Shown: positions 11,685 to 23,070 of the stretch, in pieces
Numbering within the stretch: position 1 is the stretch's first letter
How the letters are laid out: each line of letters opens with the position of its first letter
Assembly (NCBI GenBank): GCA_033725935.1
Contig: MU867097.1
Span: 124,001-188,000, forward strand
From: Cladorrhinum sp. PSN259
Taxonomy: Eukaryota > Ascomycota > Sordariomycetes > Sordariales > Podosporaceae
Length of the DNA stretch: 64,000 bases
Reading direction: 5' to 3'
Notes under the pieces: model-generated
Database searches by the model: none
What the model was told of the DNA's origin: nothing
The model's input: the letters and a program-made list of their open reading frames with translations, nothing else
Program-made: the position numbers and the translations under genes

Positions 11685-11964
11685 AGAAGTGGAACTGGTT
11701 GGAGACGTTGGAATCTGTGGGTTTGAAATAGAAATAGGGCCGAGTTTGAAAAAGGGAAGAGTTGGAAAAGGGGGAGGTGGAAAAAGGGTGAAATTGAAAA
11801 AGAAAAAAACCCCCGAATTATTTTCTATGAATATCCCTATCAATGCACCTCAAATGCACTGGTGTCTTGGTCTATCTTTTTTTCAATCGCAACATTGAAT
11901 CCTTCCTGACTAGTGCATGACATGTTAACTTGCTGATCCATCATGTCCCCCTTTTCGTTGGCGT

Positions 11965-12993
11965 CTAGGGCTCTTCAATCATTTCAAACATTGCAGCAAG
12001 GCCATTAGCAGCCTGCTGAAGAGCCCACATGTTGTAATAACGCGGTCCGGGGAGCGAAGTCACGAAACCTTGGTATTCGAGGTTGAAGGGCCCTGCATTA
12101 TTCGTACTAACCTGCACCGATGGGTCGTCGTGGTGGTGGATAGGAACGAGCTTGACGTGGGCATAGTCGTCTTGAAATCCCTCGATTATCATGCCGCACC
12201 GAGCGTTGCCAAAGGCCCGGTTGAGCATGTTTCCCACGTGGTGGGTCGCCGTCATCAGAGCCGAGAAGGCGTCTCCCTTGACAGAAGAGAATACGTCGCC
12301 GGCGAAACGCGCGCGAGGAACCAAGATTGTGATCCCTGGGGTGTTGGCGAACGGGAAGAGGAAAGCGACGTGGTGGTTGTCCTCCCATACGCGCCAGTGG
12401 TACTGCTCGCTTCGGACGATGCGGGCAAAGAGGTGGTCATTACGGTCCGCGACCGGGCCGTCGAAGCGGTTGTTGCTGTTGTTGTAGGGAGGAGGAGAAG
12501 GAGAGCTCAACCCGGAGACCGCCCGGATTCTCGAGCATATTGCAGAAAGCTTTTCGGCGGCCATGAAGGGCCCATCTTTTGACGAGATGTATCCGGCGTA
12601 TCCTCGTTCGTGTAATTCGTTGGATACTAATGCCCCCGCGTTCTCCATTGTTACGGGATGCCACGGCTCGTTCACTTTTGGGCCGTGCAGCGGGAGGAGA
12701 GAGAGGGAGCTGCCGCCTTCGGTGACGAGTGCGCAGCGCTGAGCGGAGGTGAACTGACACAGCCTCGAAGCTGTTGTCGAGATCTTGGTCAGTGCCTGGA
12801 TGAAGTCGGGAGCTGGGAGGGAGAACAGGTTGACACCACCGGATTTGAGGACCGCAAGGGTGTGGCCCGGCGTGGAAGGGTGGGTGGAAAGGCCAATCGT
12901 GAGGAGGCGATCCTCGTCAAATTGGATCATGGATGCCATGGTTGGGGAGGTGCGAAGGTTGGATGGGTTGTGGGTTCCGGGAAGAAGAATCAT
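11965..12993 (-). CDS. HIT-like protein with two HIT-type halves
   Basis: Intronless minus-strand frame of 342 residues; the Met at 12939 (MASM) is an alternative start giving 324. The C-terminal half has the features of a histidine-triad fold: a PGITILVPR strand, a helix with HHVGN, and the triad-like segment AHVKLVPIHHH, where the His-x-His-x-His pattern is partly replaced (H-V-K-L-V-P-I-H). The N-terminal half repeats the layout (PGHTLAVLK ... GGSSLSLLPLHG) with only the last His kept, so it looks like a duplicated, degenerate HIT unit. HIT proteins hydrolyse or transfer nucleotidyl groups; the missing central His makes activity uncertain. Confidence 0.7.
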   Translation of the reverse strand: MILLPGTHNPSNLRTSPTMASMIQFDEDRLLTIGLSTHPSTPGHTLAVLKSGGVNLFSLPAPDFIQALTKISTTASRLCQFTSAQRCALVTEGGSSLSLLPLHGPKVNEPWHPVTMENAGALVSNELHERGYAGYISSKDGPFMAAEKLSAICSRIRAVSGLSSPSPPPYNNSNNRFDGPVADRNDHLFARIVRSEQYHWRVWEDNHHVAFLFPFANTPGITILVPRARFAGDVFSSVKGDAFSALMTATHHVGNMLNRAFGNARCGMIIEGFQDDYAHVKLVPIHHHDDPSVQVSTNNAGPFNLEYQGFVTSLPGPRYYNMWALQQAANGLAAMFEMIEEP

Positions 12994-14284
12994 GTCAGCG
13001 GGGGGAATTACCCTTTATCACTTAACTATTGCTTGCTTGCCGTGCAACGCCTCCTTGATAAGGGATATAAGATGATTAACCGTCTGATGATGTTCTCACC
13101 ACGCTGCTGCGTCGCACATTGACAACCCGTGTCCCGTACCCTCTACTTCTAGTCTTCCTCGCCGATTGTGCTTATCGTAAGTGATTTTTTGAGGCAACGT
13201 GAAAGGGGGATGGCCAGAAGGCACTATAGTACCAAGTCTCTCTAGGTTTCCTAACGGCAGAGGGCTTCAGGTCCAGTCTGGTTCCATACTTCCAGGTTGG
13301 TAACAAAACGGCATTTTCTTCATCAGCACACTTTGTTAGTTGCCGTGATTTGAGTATAGATCAAATAACCAAAATCAATGTCCCATCATTCAGTACCTTT
13401 TTCACACCTTGGTTGAATGATTTGCAGAAATTGTTTGCCATAAGGGAGAGGTTATCGGATGTGAGTATTTATAAGTAATAAGGTGGCTACATGTAGTACG
13501 TATGAGTTCTCCTGATCAAAGTGAGTGATTTTTTTTGTCAGCAAAGCCATAGCTAATAAAGACTTTTAACAAGAAACATAGCTGGGTGGTGAGGTTCTCA
13601 AGATGTTTTATATCACGGAGAGGTTATCGGATATGACTATTTAGCTGAGTACATGTCACAAGCTGAGGATTGTTGTTCTCCTGTGACAAGGGGCATGAAT
13701 ACGGCTTGGAACAGATAGTTCAATTCAGTATAATAATCTGTTATGGCCTCAAAGGTCCTAGGTTCCTCTCAATCTGGTTGGGACCTGTGGGCTCTATTCA
13801 TACAGTCTAGCTCTGTGGCCCTGATCGGAGACCTTTCTCCGGTCCCCGCGGTCCTTGCGGCTATGCCTTAATCCTTTGCTGCCTGGTTGTATGTAACCTT
13901 CCTTGGTCCAGCCCCTCCTTTGTACTCCAATCATCTCCTTAATGTATTATGTGGGTAGGTTCTCAGGGCTGCTTGGCATGCTTGTGACTCAGTGTGAGAC
14001 CTGGCCGCACGGTGTTGAGTGTGGGTGTTGAGGCACGTGTGACATCTCCTCCCCATGTGCACATACTTTGTCCATTTTTCTCTTTTTTCTTTGAGCTCAC
14101 CACCTCGAGTTTTGAGACGACTACATGGCAACCGCGACTGTGGAAATTGGTGGCGGTGACGGTGAACATGGTCATCTGGGGCTTTACCCACGTTGTGGCA
14201 TTTGCGCAGACACGGTATTTAGACACGAACGGGTAATAGCACGTATGTGAGCCTGCCATCTGCGCTCCCGAATCTCACCTTTCT
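12994..14284. other. Gene-poor stretch at the start of the accessory island
   Basis: No supportable gene. It contains an imperfect local duplication (13446-13525 versus 13617-13692) sharing GAGAGGTTATCGGAT, a nearby ACATGT and TTCTCCTG. The rest is AT-rich without clear structure. Confidence 0.45.
13446..13692. repeat. Imperfect local direct duplication
   Basis: GAGAGGTTATCGGAT occurs at about 13447 and again at about 13618, each followed by similar words (a short AT-rich run, ACATG, then TTCTCCTG) in the same order. Similarity decays quickly outside these blocks, so it may be an old duplication or a diverged transposon fragment. Confidence 0.4.
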
Positions 14285-16069
14285 TTGTCTGTCTCGCTCT
14301 GTAACAGAAAATGCTTACTCGCCTTAGTCTTTGGGAACTGCGATTCAACGTCTTACCGCGGTCACACCCGACCCTTCGTTTTTCCCCAACGAGGTTATCC
14401 CATCACAAGAGTCGATGGCTATCTATTATGCCGCTTTCCCGGCTGCAGAAAATGCGCTGCTTCGCCAGAATTCGCTCCCATTCATTTTGACTGCTTCAAC
14501 ATCTTCTCGAGACGATGCTTGGACAGTGCATCAGATGCGCTGAACCGTCTCTGGATCTTTGCTGCGTGGAAGAATCCTTGGCGTGGAGCGCAGCCTGTCC
14601 GTTTTTCGGCTGGGATGGTGGACAAGGAAGCTCTAGGGACGATATCCGCCCTTTGCGGATTGCCGCACCTGTAAACATTGCCGCCGGAGTTGCTTGAGAT
14701 GATTCAGCAGTACTCCAGACACTCGCTGCTATGGAGAAGCATCCCGGCAGTTCAGTTCGCTGAATATGTGTTGGCTACGAAACCGGAGCCGCTCCTTACC
14801 GTTCCTCTACGGGAACTTCTCCTCTGGGAGCGCGGTGGGAAGTTTGAACGCGTCATAGGATCCCCATCACCACTCCCGACACTGAAGATAACCGTCGACT
14901 CTGTTGGTATTAGCAAAGTCGAACGCCTCCCTGGCCCGCCTGGGTATGGAGGTGAATGTACTAATCGCTTCGCCTTTATCGTACAAGATGAGGCGTCCAT
15001 TTCTGAAGTGATGGCACAGTTCAAGGTATGTCTCTGATATCTGTCTTGTTTTGGGTATTATACACTAACAATGCTCTTTGCTTTGTAGGACGGACAGCTG
15101 CGCCTTGACTTACCTGTTCGGCTACGGGCGCTCCCCATCATTTGGAACACTCCCGCGCCGCCGAGCTTGTCTCTTTGCAAAGCGTATCCTACGGACCTTG
15201 ATTCATGCCAGATTATCAATGCGGTTGAGATGGACGAGATAGAAGGCATTACCTTTTTCTTCTCTTTCGGTCAGCTGTTTGGTATTCATATCCACCGCTC
15301 AGAGGAATCGTGTGCCAAGGACACCTTCGCACGGACTTTTTCCCCTAGACACGAGCGGACCGTTGTCTGGATTTATTTACCAATAGCACGACACGCTCGC
15401 ATCCTCGTCCTCAGTACCCGGAAAGCTTTGGATTCACGGGACGTGAACGTCCTTGTGAGGACGGAGCTCATCGGCGACGTCATCATTGGCGAGCAAACCA
15501 CCATGATGGGCGAGCAATCCATGATAGGCGACGACAGGGACCATTGTTCAGCCGCATCGCCTCCCTTGACAATGATATATGGTGAACCTAGGGAGGGAAG
15601 CCCAGTCCGCTTCTTGGGCGCTCACTGCGGACAGCCCTTGGATCACGCTCTTCCCAAGCCGTTTCAATTGGAAGAGCCTGGTCTAAGCCCAATCCGCAAT
15701 GATGCCTATTTCTCATGGGCCCCTCTGTGCGACGTTTCGTCAACATTAGTCTTTTACGACCAGTACACCGGGTTTTGCCGAGGCATTGTGTTCCGCTACC
15801 AGAACGGCGGTTCCCGGGCAGTTGGTCAGTGCCGTCTACAGGTAGATCCGGCAGAGACTGTTGTCGGGCCAGTCCGGCTTTGTTTCCGAGCCAGTTTGTA
15901 TTCTTTAGGTTGGGGCCGAGAGAAGTATACGGTGCGAGTGAAGTTTAAGCAAGACGCTCGAGCAAATTGCACAGAGGAGGACATTGAGGGGTGGGAGTCT
16001 CGGTTAATGAAAGGGCTGGTCAAGTTCTGGTTTACACCTGTATCCTCGTTTCTAGTTGTCGAGAATTGA
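14285..16069 (+). pseudogene. Unknown fungal protein gene interrupted by an in-frame TAA
   Basis: A coding frame runs from about 14370 through 15022, is spliced at 15023-15088 (GTATGT...TTTGTAG) and continues to a stop at 16069. At 14672-14674 it is broken by TAA between GLPHL and TLPPELLEM, with protein-like sequence in the same frame on both sides, so a single CAA-to-TAA change is the simplest explanation. The N-terminal part has a Cys-rich segment (CRFPGCRKCA) followed by HFDCFNIF and a PWRG motif, a layout I recall from large uncharacterised proteins of moulds; a PPELL F-box-like start follows the stop. Reading the stop as part of an intron would need only 38 bp, too short. Translation from the downstream Met is possible, but the conserved start would be lost. 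Confidence 0.6.
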
Positions 16070-16401
16070 AGGAAGGTTCCTCGCGGCTGTCCGTCGTAAG
16101 GGTCAGAAATATTTCTTTAGAAGACTTGGGTTCCTTGTCTAAAGAAGGCTTAGGGAAGCTCTTCTCCGACTAACAGGGCATGTGGTTTTTGGATGCTTTG
16201 TATGAAAGCCGAGAATAAAGCTCCCTTGTGTGTGTCTTGCAGGTCATATGTCTGTAGACGGGTTTCGATGTTATCATGGGTGAGAGCTGTTTTTTTTCGG
16301 CGTATTTACCTGTTGGTAGCTCGCTCAATTGTCTCTCCAAACTAAGTTTCCAGCCTCGACTTCTTAGAGCTACCTTATCGCCTGCTTATTCCCCCCTTTG
16401 G

Positions 16402-16449
<48 letters not shown>

Positions 16450-17431
16450 GTATAATGCAGGTCAGTCTAGTCACTCTCCATCAGAATCCTCACCTTCTCC
16501 CTCGTATCATGACGTTCTATAAGACGTCCAGTCCTTGATCGTAAATTCTACTGGAGATCGACGTGGCGCGGAACACGGCACTAAATATTTTCTCCTTTTT
16601 GTGGTCTTGAATTTGGCCAACTGGTCTGTGACTGGAGAGTCGAGGACGACTCTATGATCTCGATGGGCGGCTGATTTATTCGTGTGGTTTTGAGGTCACT
16701 TTTTGTTTGGTGATTATCAATCGCGTTGGAACAATAGAGGGTGTGTATGAAGGAGATTTATTATTGGAAAATAGAGTGGGTTAGTAGAGCAATCTACAGC
16801 ACAGTAAACCTCATCGGGCATTGGGCATTGGGCATTGGGGCATGCGAAAGGATGATTCATGATATCGAATGATCATCATCCTGGATTCGCGCGGCACACT
16901 TCCCGTTCCTGTGTCTGGCGCTCGGCTGCCGCGCGTGCAGCCGTCTTCGGCTCGTCGTGATCTACAGCTATGTGGTTCTGGCCAGACTTTTTGACGAGGT
17001 CTGGACTCTCTTGAAACTCGCAATATTGGCTTGATTGCATGAATTGGTGGGGTTTTCAGCTCATTCAAAGGAGCTAGGATATGGTACGCTAAACTGTTTG
17101 TGGTTTGTGTTACAGGCAGACAACAGAATGGCGTCCTCTACATGTAGTCCGATTGGACCGAGAACAAGCATTATTAGATGTCGGCCATCAGGGATTGAGG
17201 TTGCCGAGCAGCAGCGTCTTGCAGTCTGTGGCACTTTGATATCAAATGGAGACTGGATGAGTGGCGGGCGGGTCGGACACAGGGGTCGTTTCAATCTTCG
17301 CTCCTGTCTTTCTTAAAACCACGGCTCCATCCCCCCAACTTGGGTCTTCATTCTCTTTCCATTTCTTTTTACTCCACCCAGATACTCTTGCCATTGAATC
17401 TTGTAAGGTACCGTGAAGCTGCTCTCAAGCC
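16070..17431. other. Intergenic with TA/TG microsatellite
   Basis: Between the interrupted gene and the M4 protease. A (TA)n(TG)n microsatellite sits at about 16402-16449. The triplicated GGGCATTG at about 16815-16840 is a small local repeat. No gene is supported. Confidence 0.5.
16402..16449. repeat. Microsatellite (TA)n(TG)n
   Basis: A run of alternating TA that changes to TG without interruption, about 48 bp in total. Confidence 0.9.
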
Positions 17432-18619
17432 ATGGCCTCGGATCGCGGCTGCGGATGTGCCTTCATCCCGGAGTATTTCCTCCAGGCCATTGCAGGGTCA
17501 GATGATATCGACGAGCTGTCGAAGCGGGCTATTGCCGAGGCAAGGATGGCAGCTGAGATATTGGAGAGTGCTCGTAAGGTTGGTTAGATTCCTCTCCGTC
17601 ACTCACAAGGAAACCGCTGAATATGGCATGTGAAGCTCCCCGATTCTCCGTCAAGCGCCAAGGATCCTGCGGCCGGCTTGTCTGCTAGCAATGCTGCGAT
17701 ATTGCCGAAGCGCAAGATCTACACCTTACAATGGGGGACTGATCTCGAGACTGGCCAACTCTGGCGGGACGAGTGCGAATCACCTGTCACAAACGAACCC
17801 TCGGTCAACCAATGCTACGACTCGTTCGGCCACACCTTCAAATTCTTCGCTGACGTCTTCGGCCGGAACTCCATAGACGACAAGGGCATGGAGATGAAGG
17901 CATTTTTGCACTTCAGCTTCAACTGGCCCAATGCGGTGTGGCATCCCACCACCAACTGTATGGTCTTCGGTGACGGCTTCCAATACAACCCATTTGCTGA
18001 GAGCCCGGCGCTCGCGCCCATTGGAGGACTGGGTGGGTATATCGGCAATTTTGTCGAAAGCCTCGAGGTCGTCGCTCATGAGCTCATGCACGGCATCACG
18101 CAACACACGTCGCCGCTGGAATACAAGAAGCAGTCTGGAGCCCTGAACGAGTCCCTGTCCGATGTTTTCGGTTCTATGGTGAAGCAATACGCCCTGAACC
18201 AAACGGCTGCTGAGGCAGACTGGCTCATGGGTGAAGGCGTGATCCTCCCCGGTCATGCCGGCATGGCGCTTCGCTCTCTGAAAGCGCCGGGCACAGCGTA
18301 CATTCTGCCCGGCAATGCTGGCAGGGACCCGCAGCCGTCACATATGGAACATTTTTTCAGGAAGTCCGATGATAACTTCGGCGTCCACATCAACTCGGGG
18401 ATTCCCAACCACGCTTTCTACATCGCTGCGACCAAGCTTGGTGGGTTTTCTTGGGAGGAAGCAGGAAGAGTGTGGTATGAGGCTCTGACTAAGGGCAAGC
18501 TCAGTTACCAGTGCACATTCCGTGAGTTTGCCCAGGTGACTCTCAAGTTCGCTCGGAGCCGGGGCGACCATGTGTTTACAGCCGTTGATGGTGCTTGGAA
18601 AGCGGTCGGGGTGCTTTGA
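17432..18619 (+). CDS. Protealysin-like M4 (thermolysin family) metalloprotease
   Basis: Exons 17432-17578 and 17636-18619 give 376 residues. The zinc motif HELMH (HExxH) is at about residues 197-201 and the third ligand in NESLSD (Glu about 221). The catalytic His motif NFGVHINSG is near residue 300, as in thermolysin. There is no signal peptide and no long FTP-type prodomain. Instead the short N-terminus (CGCAFIPEYFLQAIA) resembles the protealysin precursor region with its IPPYxL-type motif, so an intracellular or leaderless enzyme is inferred. This class is mainly bacterial; its presence in fungi is generally explained by horizontal transfer. The intron donor (AAGGTTGGT) is weak and was chosen because it alone keeps both exons in phase. 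Confidence 0.88.
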
Positions 18620-19212
18620 GGAATGGAACTTTGTAAAGGTCGGTCAAGGGCTTGGAACACGTAGAGTCGGCATAATTATCCGCTTTCGCAACAGATAACC
18701 CACTCTTCATTTTCCATAAAGTATAAAAAGGTTTTTGAAACGAATATATTTTACAATTACCAGATTCTATTCCACTCCTATCTATATCTTTCTCGAAATT
18801 ATTCGCTCAACTTTTACCAGCGGCTCTTACTTGTATTATCACTGACTTTCCCATGTCTATTACTAGCGTTCCTTGGTTTTATAGGACATGTACCAAGCTA
18901 ACAAACGTTTAAGCATTAGATTGTACGGCCATACTGTTAAGAAAACTCGGGATCCCGTCCGCTCTCCTGTAAATAAAGCTCAAGTCTTTCAGCCCTATCT
19001 CCGGAGACAAGAAGAGACAAAGCGCACGCTAAACCCTTAGGATTCCTCGGGAAGGTGTACGTATGCTGTTCTATGTCCTGAACAGGGCTGAGGAACTTGG
19101 TGAGATATTACATGGTGCGTTTTGGAAGACAGTGATGAAAGTATTGCGCTGTTATGAACCCCCTGAGCTCCGTAAACATCTATACACCGTCAACCCTCTC
19201 CTCATCTTTAGT
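18620..19212. other. Intergenic with a dispersed repeat
   Basis: Between the M4 protease and the DUF7580-type gene. It contains one copy of a repeat family (18868-18980, separate entry). The rest is AT-rich and featureless. Confidence 0.55.
18868..18980 (+). repeat. Dispersed repeat, copy A
   Basis: The core GCTAACAAACGTTTAAGCAT recurs at 35936-35955 in the same orientation and, inverted with small changes, at 35398-35417. The part after the core (TAAGAAAACTCGGGATCC) recurs at about 32490-32508. The region therefore matches both the end of the inverted-repeat element at 35.4-36.0 kb and a fragment at 32.5 kb, and is probably a transposon relic. Confidence 0.75.
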
Positions 19213-21091
19213 TCAACCCAAACTCTGCTGGAACCTTTGCCAGCGCTCATTCAAATCCTGCATTACTCCGACAACCTCACTGAAGAACAGAATCTGATCG
19301 TCGTGATCCGGGTACAGGTTCTTTAGGTCTGCGTCGATGCAGTTCTCTATGACCCTCACGTACCGATCGCCGATTTGTCGCTTTAGCCTTTTACACAATT
19401 GTATTGCGATATAGTGGGTCGTATTCCGATCTGGATCGTCTGATAGCCCTAGGTCCCGGGAAATCTCTTGGTGAAGCGACTGCCACGAACTCGAGAAGCC
19501 AAGCTCTATGAGCGCCTTTCCGAATTGGAGGAACAGTTTCGTGTTTGGCGTCAAACCCATCTCGCGAACCCTGGGATTCGACATATTCAGTGCGACCTGA
19601 AGATGTGGCGGTGAGGGGTTCAGTTCCGAGTCGAGGAATCCGCCTCTGTCGAAGAACCTGAGGTCGCTGCTGTTCCATTTGTCGCAAAGCCACGGTGTTG
19701 TGTGGAAGTATAAGACGGATGTGGCCAGCGATTTTGATAATTTGGTTATTAGCAATGTGCCGAGGGATCCCCCTGTAGCCCGCCGCCTCACCCACGATAT
19801 GAGGGCGTCCATGGGTAGTGTGTTGCCTGTGTACCGTCGATCTAGAGGTGGCAGGTAGCACCTTTGCAGGAACTGTTGCTGCCGTCGGAGAAATCCTAGG
19901 CACTCGCGCCGGGAAGGATTGATTTGATATTGCTCCATAAAGTGGTCACAAAAGTCGCTTACCGAGACTGTAAGGTCTCTTTCTACTCGTCGTTGGAGTG
20001 TATCAAGACTTGGGCTTGAGTCCTTGCGACTGGCTGTTTCAAGTTGATGTCTCGCTGTGCCTGACCCCTCGTCAATGCGCCTGTTGATTGCTGCATCTAG
20101 GCTATTCATCAAGGCAGGCGTGAATGTGACTTTTTGGTCAGTCCGGCTGCTATTATCCAATATCCCAAATGTATTTGAATGCTCAATCTCAAGCCAGAGA
20201 GGCGCTGGGGCTGCTGACTGGCTTGAAACGGACGAGATTGAAGGCGTGGTACCCTCACATGCAGAAATGGCAATATCAAATCTGACTGTTTCCCGCTGTT
20301 GGTGCCCATCGACGAAGGATACACTAACGACGTGACTTTGGTGGTTACGGCAGATCCACCGTTTAGCCAAGGTGTCGTATAGTTCCGTAGAAGCAGATCG
20401 GATTTGTCGATATTTTTCGACGGTATTGATATCAGCTGCGTTTTTTTTCTTTGGGGCTTCTGCCGAGGACCCAGGAGAGAAGATTTCGTCGAGGGTTTTG
20501 ATGACTTCAGCTGCAATGGTAGAAAAGTCTTGGTTCAAACTCACGAGTTCCCTCACAACGCTCAAGAAGTCTTCATCCATTCTTAATAACGCATATGCCG
20601 TTTTCTTGCCCAATTTGGTCATATGTGTGGCATCTGGGTCATCGGTCTCCACGCAATGTTAGCCAACAGTCAGCCTGCGAAAAGCAAGGCACAGGAGGGA
20701 TTCTCTAGCGTACAAAACGGCCGAGTTTAGTCCCGATGGTATCCAGACAATCCTTAATCGATATGGCCAGGTTGTTGCAATGCTCAATCTGCTTTCGGAG
20801 ACGAATGGGCGTTATCATTCCGGGCCGAGTATGGTGGCATCCGTCCGTACCCAGTCCTGAGAGCCCTGCTTCGTGTGGGAGCCATGAATCCAGAGCGGCT
20901 TGATGTTTGTCAAGAGCAAATATCAGGCCATTCCCACGCATTTCAAAGATGGTGTGCTGGGCCACAAGCTTGACAATGGAGTGATCGACTCTCTTCCTGT
21001 AGTTGCGATATGCGGATATTCGTGGCGCAACGCGATCGTAGATGTGAATGGCAATAGGAATAGCGCCGAGGACGACACCTGCGAGCTCCAT
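19213..21091 (-). CDS. DUF7580-type fungal protein with STAND-associated N-terminus
   Basis: Exons 21091-20714 and 20646-19213 (intron 67 bp, branch GCTAAC) give 603 residues. The start MELAGVVLGAIPIAIHIYDR is the hydrophobic N-terminal helix typical of fungal immune-like and NLR-associated proteins. The middle is helical and lightly conserved. The C-terminal third carries degenerate kinase-like landmarks of the DUF7580 group (LATSVLYFHTTPWL, then a D-x-R-F-F-D-R-G segment). No intact kinase catalytic motifs are seen, so a binding or signalling role is more likely than phosphorylation. It is divergent from the C2H2 gene at 21485. Family assignment is from memory of the pattern; function unknown. 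Confidence 0.72.
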
Positions 21092-21484
21092 CTCGGTGCA
21101 CACGAACCCGAAGGAACGTAGTAAATAGGAGAATAATGACTGAGTTGAAGAAGGCGCTCGCGACTTGATACGAGAGGTGCGCATGAAATTATGTCGGAAG
21201 CGGGGAACAAGCCTTCGGCCACTCGAACGCAAGAGGGGTGAGGGGAATCTCCTGCATCTGGTGGACAAACGCGGCAAAGGGAAAAAAAGACCTCCCTCCC
21301 AAAAAAACCTCCCAGAAAGAAAAAAAGGTGGGCGGAAAGGCGAAAGAATAGCGATTGGTCCTCTAGACAGCACGTGAGCAGTCTTATCCCACGCAATCAG
21401 CTTCAACATCCCATCACCCCTCTTTTTCCTCTCTTTCCTTCTATCAGTAGAGTCATGAAACCCAGCATTAATCAACAGTTCCAC

Positions 21485-23070
21485 ATGGCTTCATCAACGC
21501 AATCCCCTTCCGTTGAGATATGGCGGCAGCGAAGTTATTCCGATATATCGATAGCCCCTAATCTTGGTCACGCCAGCTTGTTCTATAGAGCTATTCTTCA
21601 CCTATTCGGAAAGCTAGTCCAAGCTGCCAAGGAACTTAACCCGCCGGAGCTCCCTCGTACACTCGTCGATAATTATGCGGCAGAGCTTTATCGGTTGTAC
21701 TTGTGGGGGGATGGATTCTCGACATCGGATGGTGAACTGGACAAGAATTTGACCAAGTCTGTCAACTTGCGTGATAGCGTGTTGCTCATTCTCGAACAAC
21801 TGAGCCGCGCACTGCGCTTCGATCTTATGCAGCTCCTGAGTGGGAGCATTCTTCCAAACAGCACGCTTGACGAGGCGCTAAATAACCTCGATAGCTTGCA
21901 GAATTTTATATGCGATATCGAGAGCAGTAACGACGTGGACCCAGAATGGGACGAGGAATCTCTTGCGAGCTCAGAAAATTCAGAGCAGAGTGGTGAAGGC
22001 ATTCTTGAGGATATCATCACTTATATCGACTGCCTGATGGACCTTAATGATGCCTTGGAAAGCCCAGCAGGTTCAGCAAACTTTGCCCTTGAAAGATCCC
22101 AGGAGTCCGTGGTTAGTAAGGCTGGTCTGGCGTCCAAACAAGACAAGATACTGTCCTTTGAACCCAACGTCTCGGATCAGACCAATCCACACCTCGCCTA
22201 TCAGTCCAGTGGACCTGCTGCCTTAGGAGAGCCTGGAAGTTCTCACCAACCTATAAAACGTTTAATGGCCCCCTTACAACCTGCCTGCCTCCTTGCCTGC
22301 CCACTTTACGTTCTGGACTCGGTAAAATATCGCACCTGTGGAGACAAAAAGTTACGCCATAACAGTGAGCTTCGAACACACCTCCATAGGTGTCACACCC
22401 AGCCTCACTTTTGCCCTATATGCAAGTTAACATTCAAAGGCAAAAATGCCTACAACAATCGACGCTACCATATATCTGCGCAGAAATGCGCCCCGAGCTT
22501 CATTTCAGAGCCCGATGGACTTACTCCTGACGAATTTTCATTGATTGCCGAAAAGCGCGAGGTTTCACCATTTCCTGGGCTTACGCCACTAGCACACCAA
22601 TGGTATGCTATATGGGAGATATGTTGCCCGGGCGAGCCATTCCCCAGCCCGGAATTTATTTTCAGGACTGGCTCACTAGAATCGAATCGCGTGGCTGATG
22701 CTGGAAGAGCCATTTTCAAAGAAGGTCGTTCAGACAGATTGATCACAGATGAGATGCACCCCGACATAATTGAATCCAACTCCGTGGACGACATGTGTGG
22801 ACGTACACGTATCCAGCGCCAGGTATAGAAGAGCACCTTGACTCACAAGCGTCTCAGCGGGAAATGGAGCTTTGAGGCTCAATCATAGAACTCGGACGAA
22901 GCTCCTTGGTTCAACAACAGGCCCACTAGGAACGCCTTTCGGGCATTCCAAAAAATCTTCTGACTTCCGCCAACCAGTGGCTCCCGATTATCAACAATAC
23001 GCAGTCAGCGAATTGAAAACCAATTTCAACTTTCCTAATCTCAATCTTGGTCACCCGCCGTAGCCGACAA
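21485..23070 (+). pseudogene. C2H2 zinc-finger fungal protein, frameshifted with decayed 3' end
   Basis: The frame is open from 21374; the best start is 21485 (MASSTQ). It runs to a stop at 22828 (448 residues). After a helical N-terminus and an acidic linker, it has the zinc-finger block of this fungal family: ACPLYVLDSVKYRTC, then H and HRCH, then FCPICKLTF with a later C-terminal Cys. Near 22792-22797 a TG is doubled (ATGTGTGG); reading past it in the +1 frame gives the expected WTYTYPAPGIEEHLDSQ continuation. That frame is then broken by TGA, TAG and TGA up to about 23026, at places where Arg (CGA) or Gln (CAG) fits. The 5' part could still make a truncated protein. Confidence 0.62.

Noticed and set aside
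14670..14707. A short intron removing the TAA in the gene at 14.3-16.0 kb
   Set aside because: It would be only 38 bp and would shift the frame.
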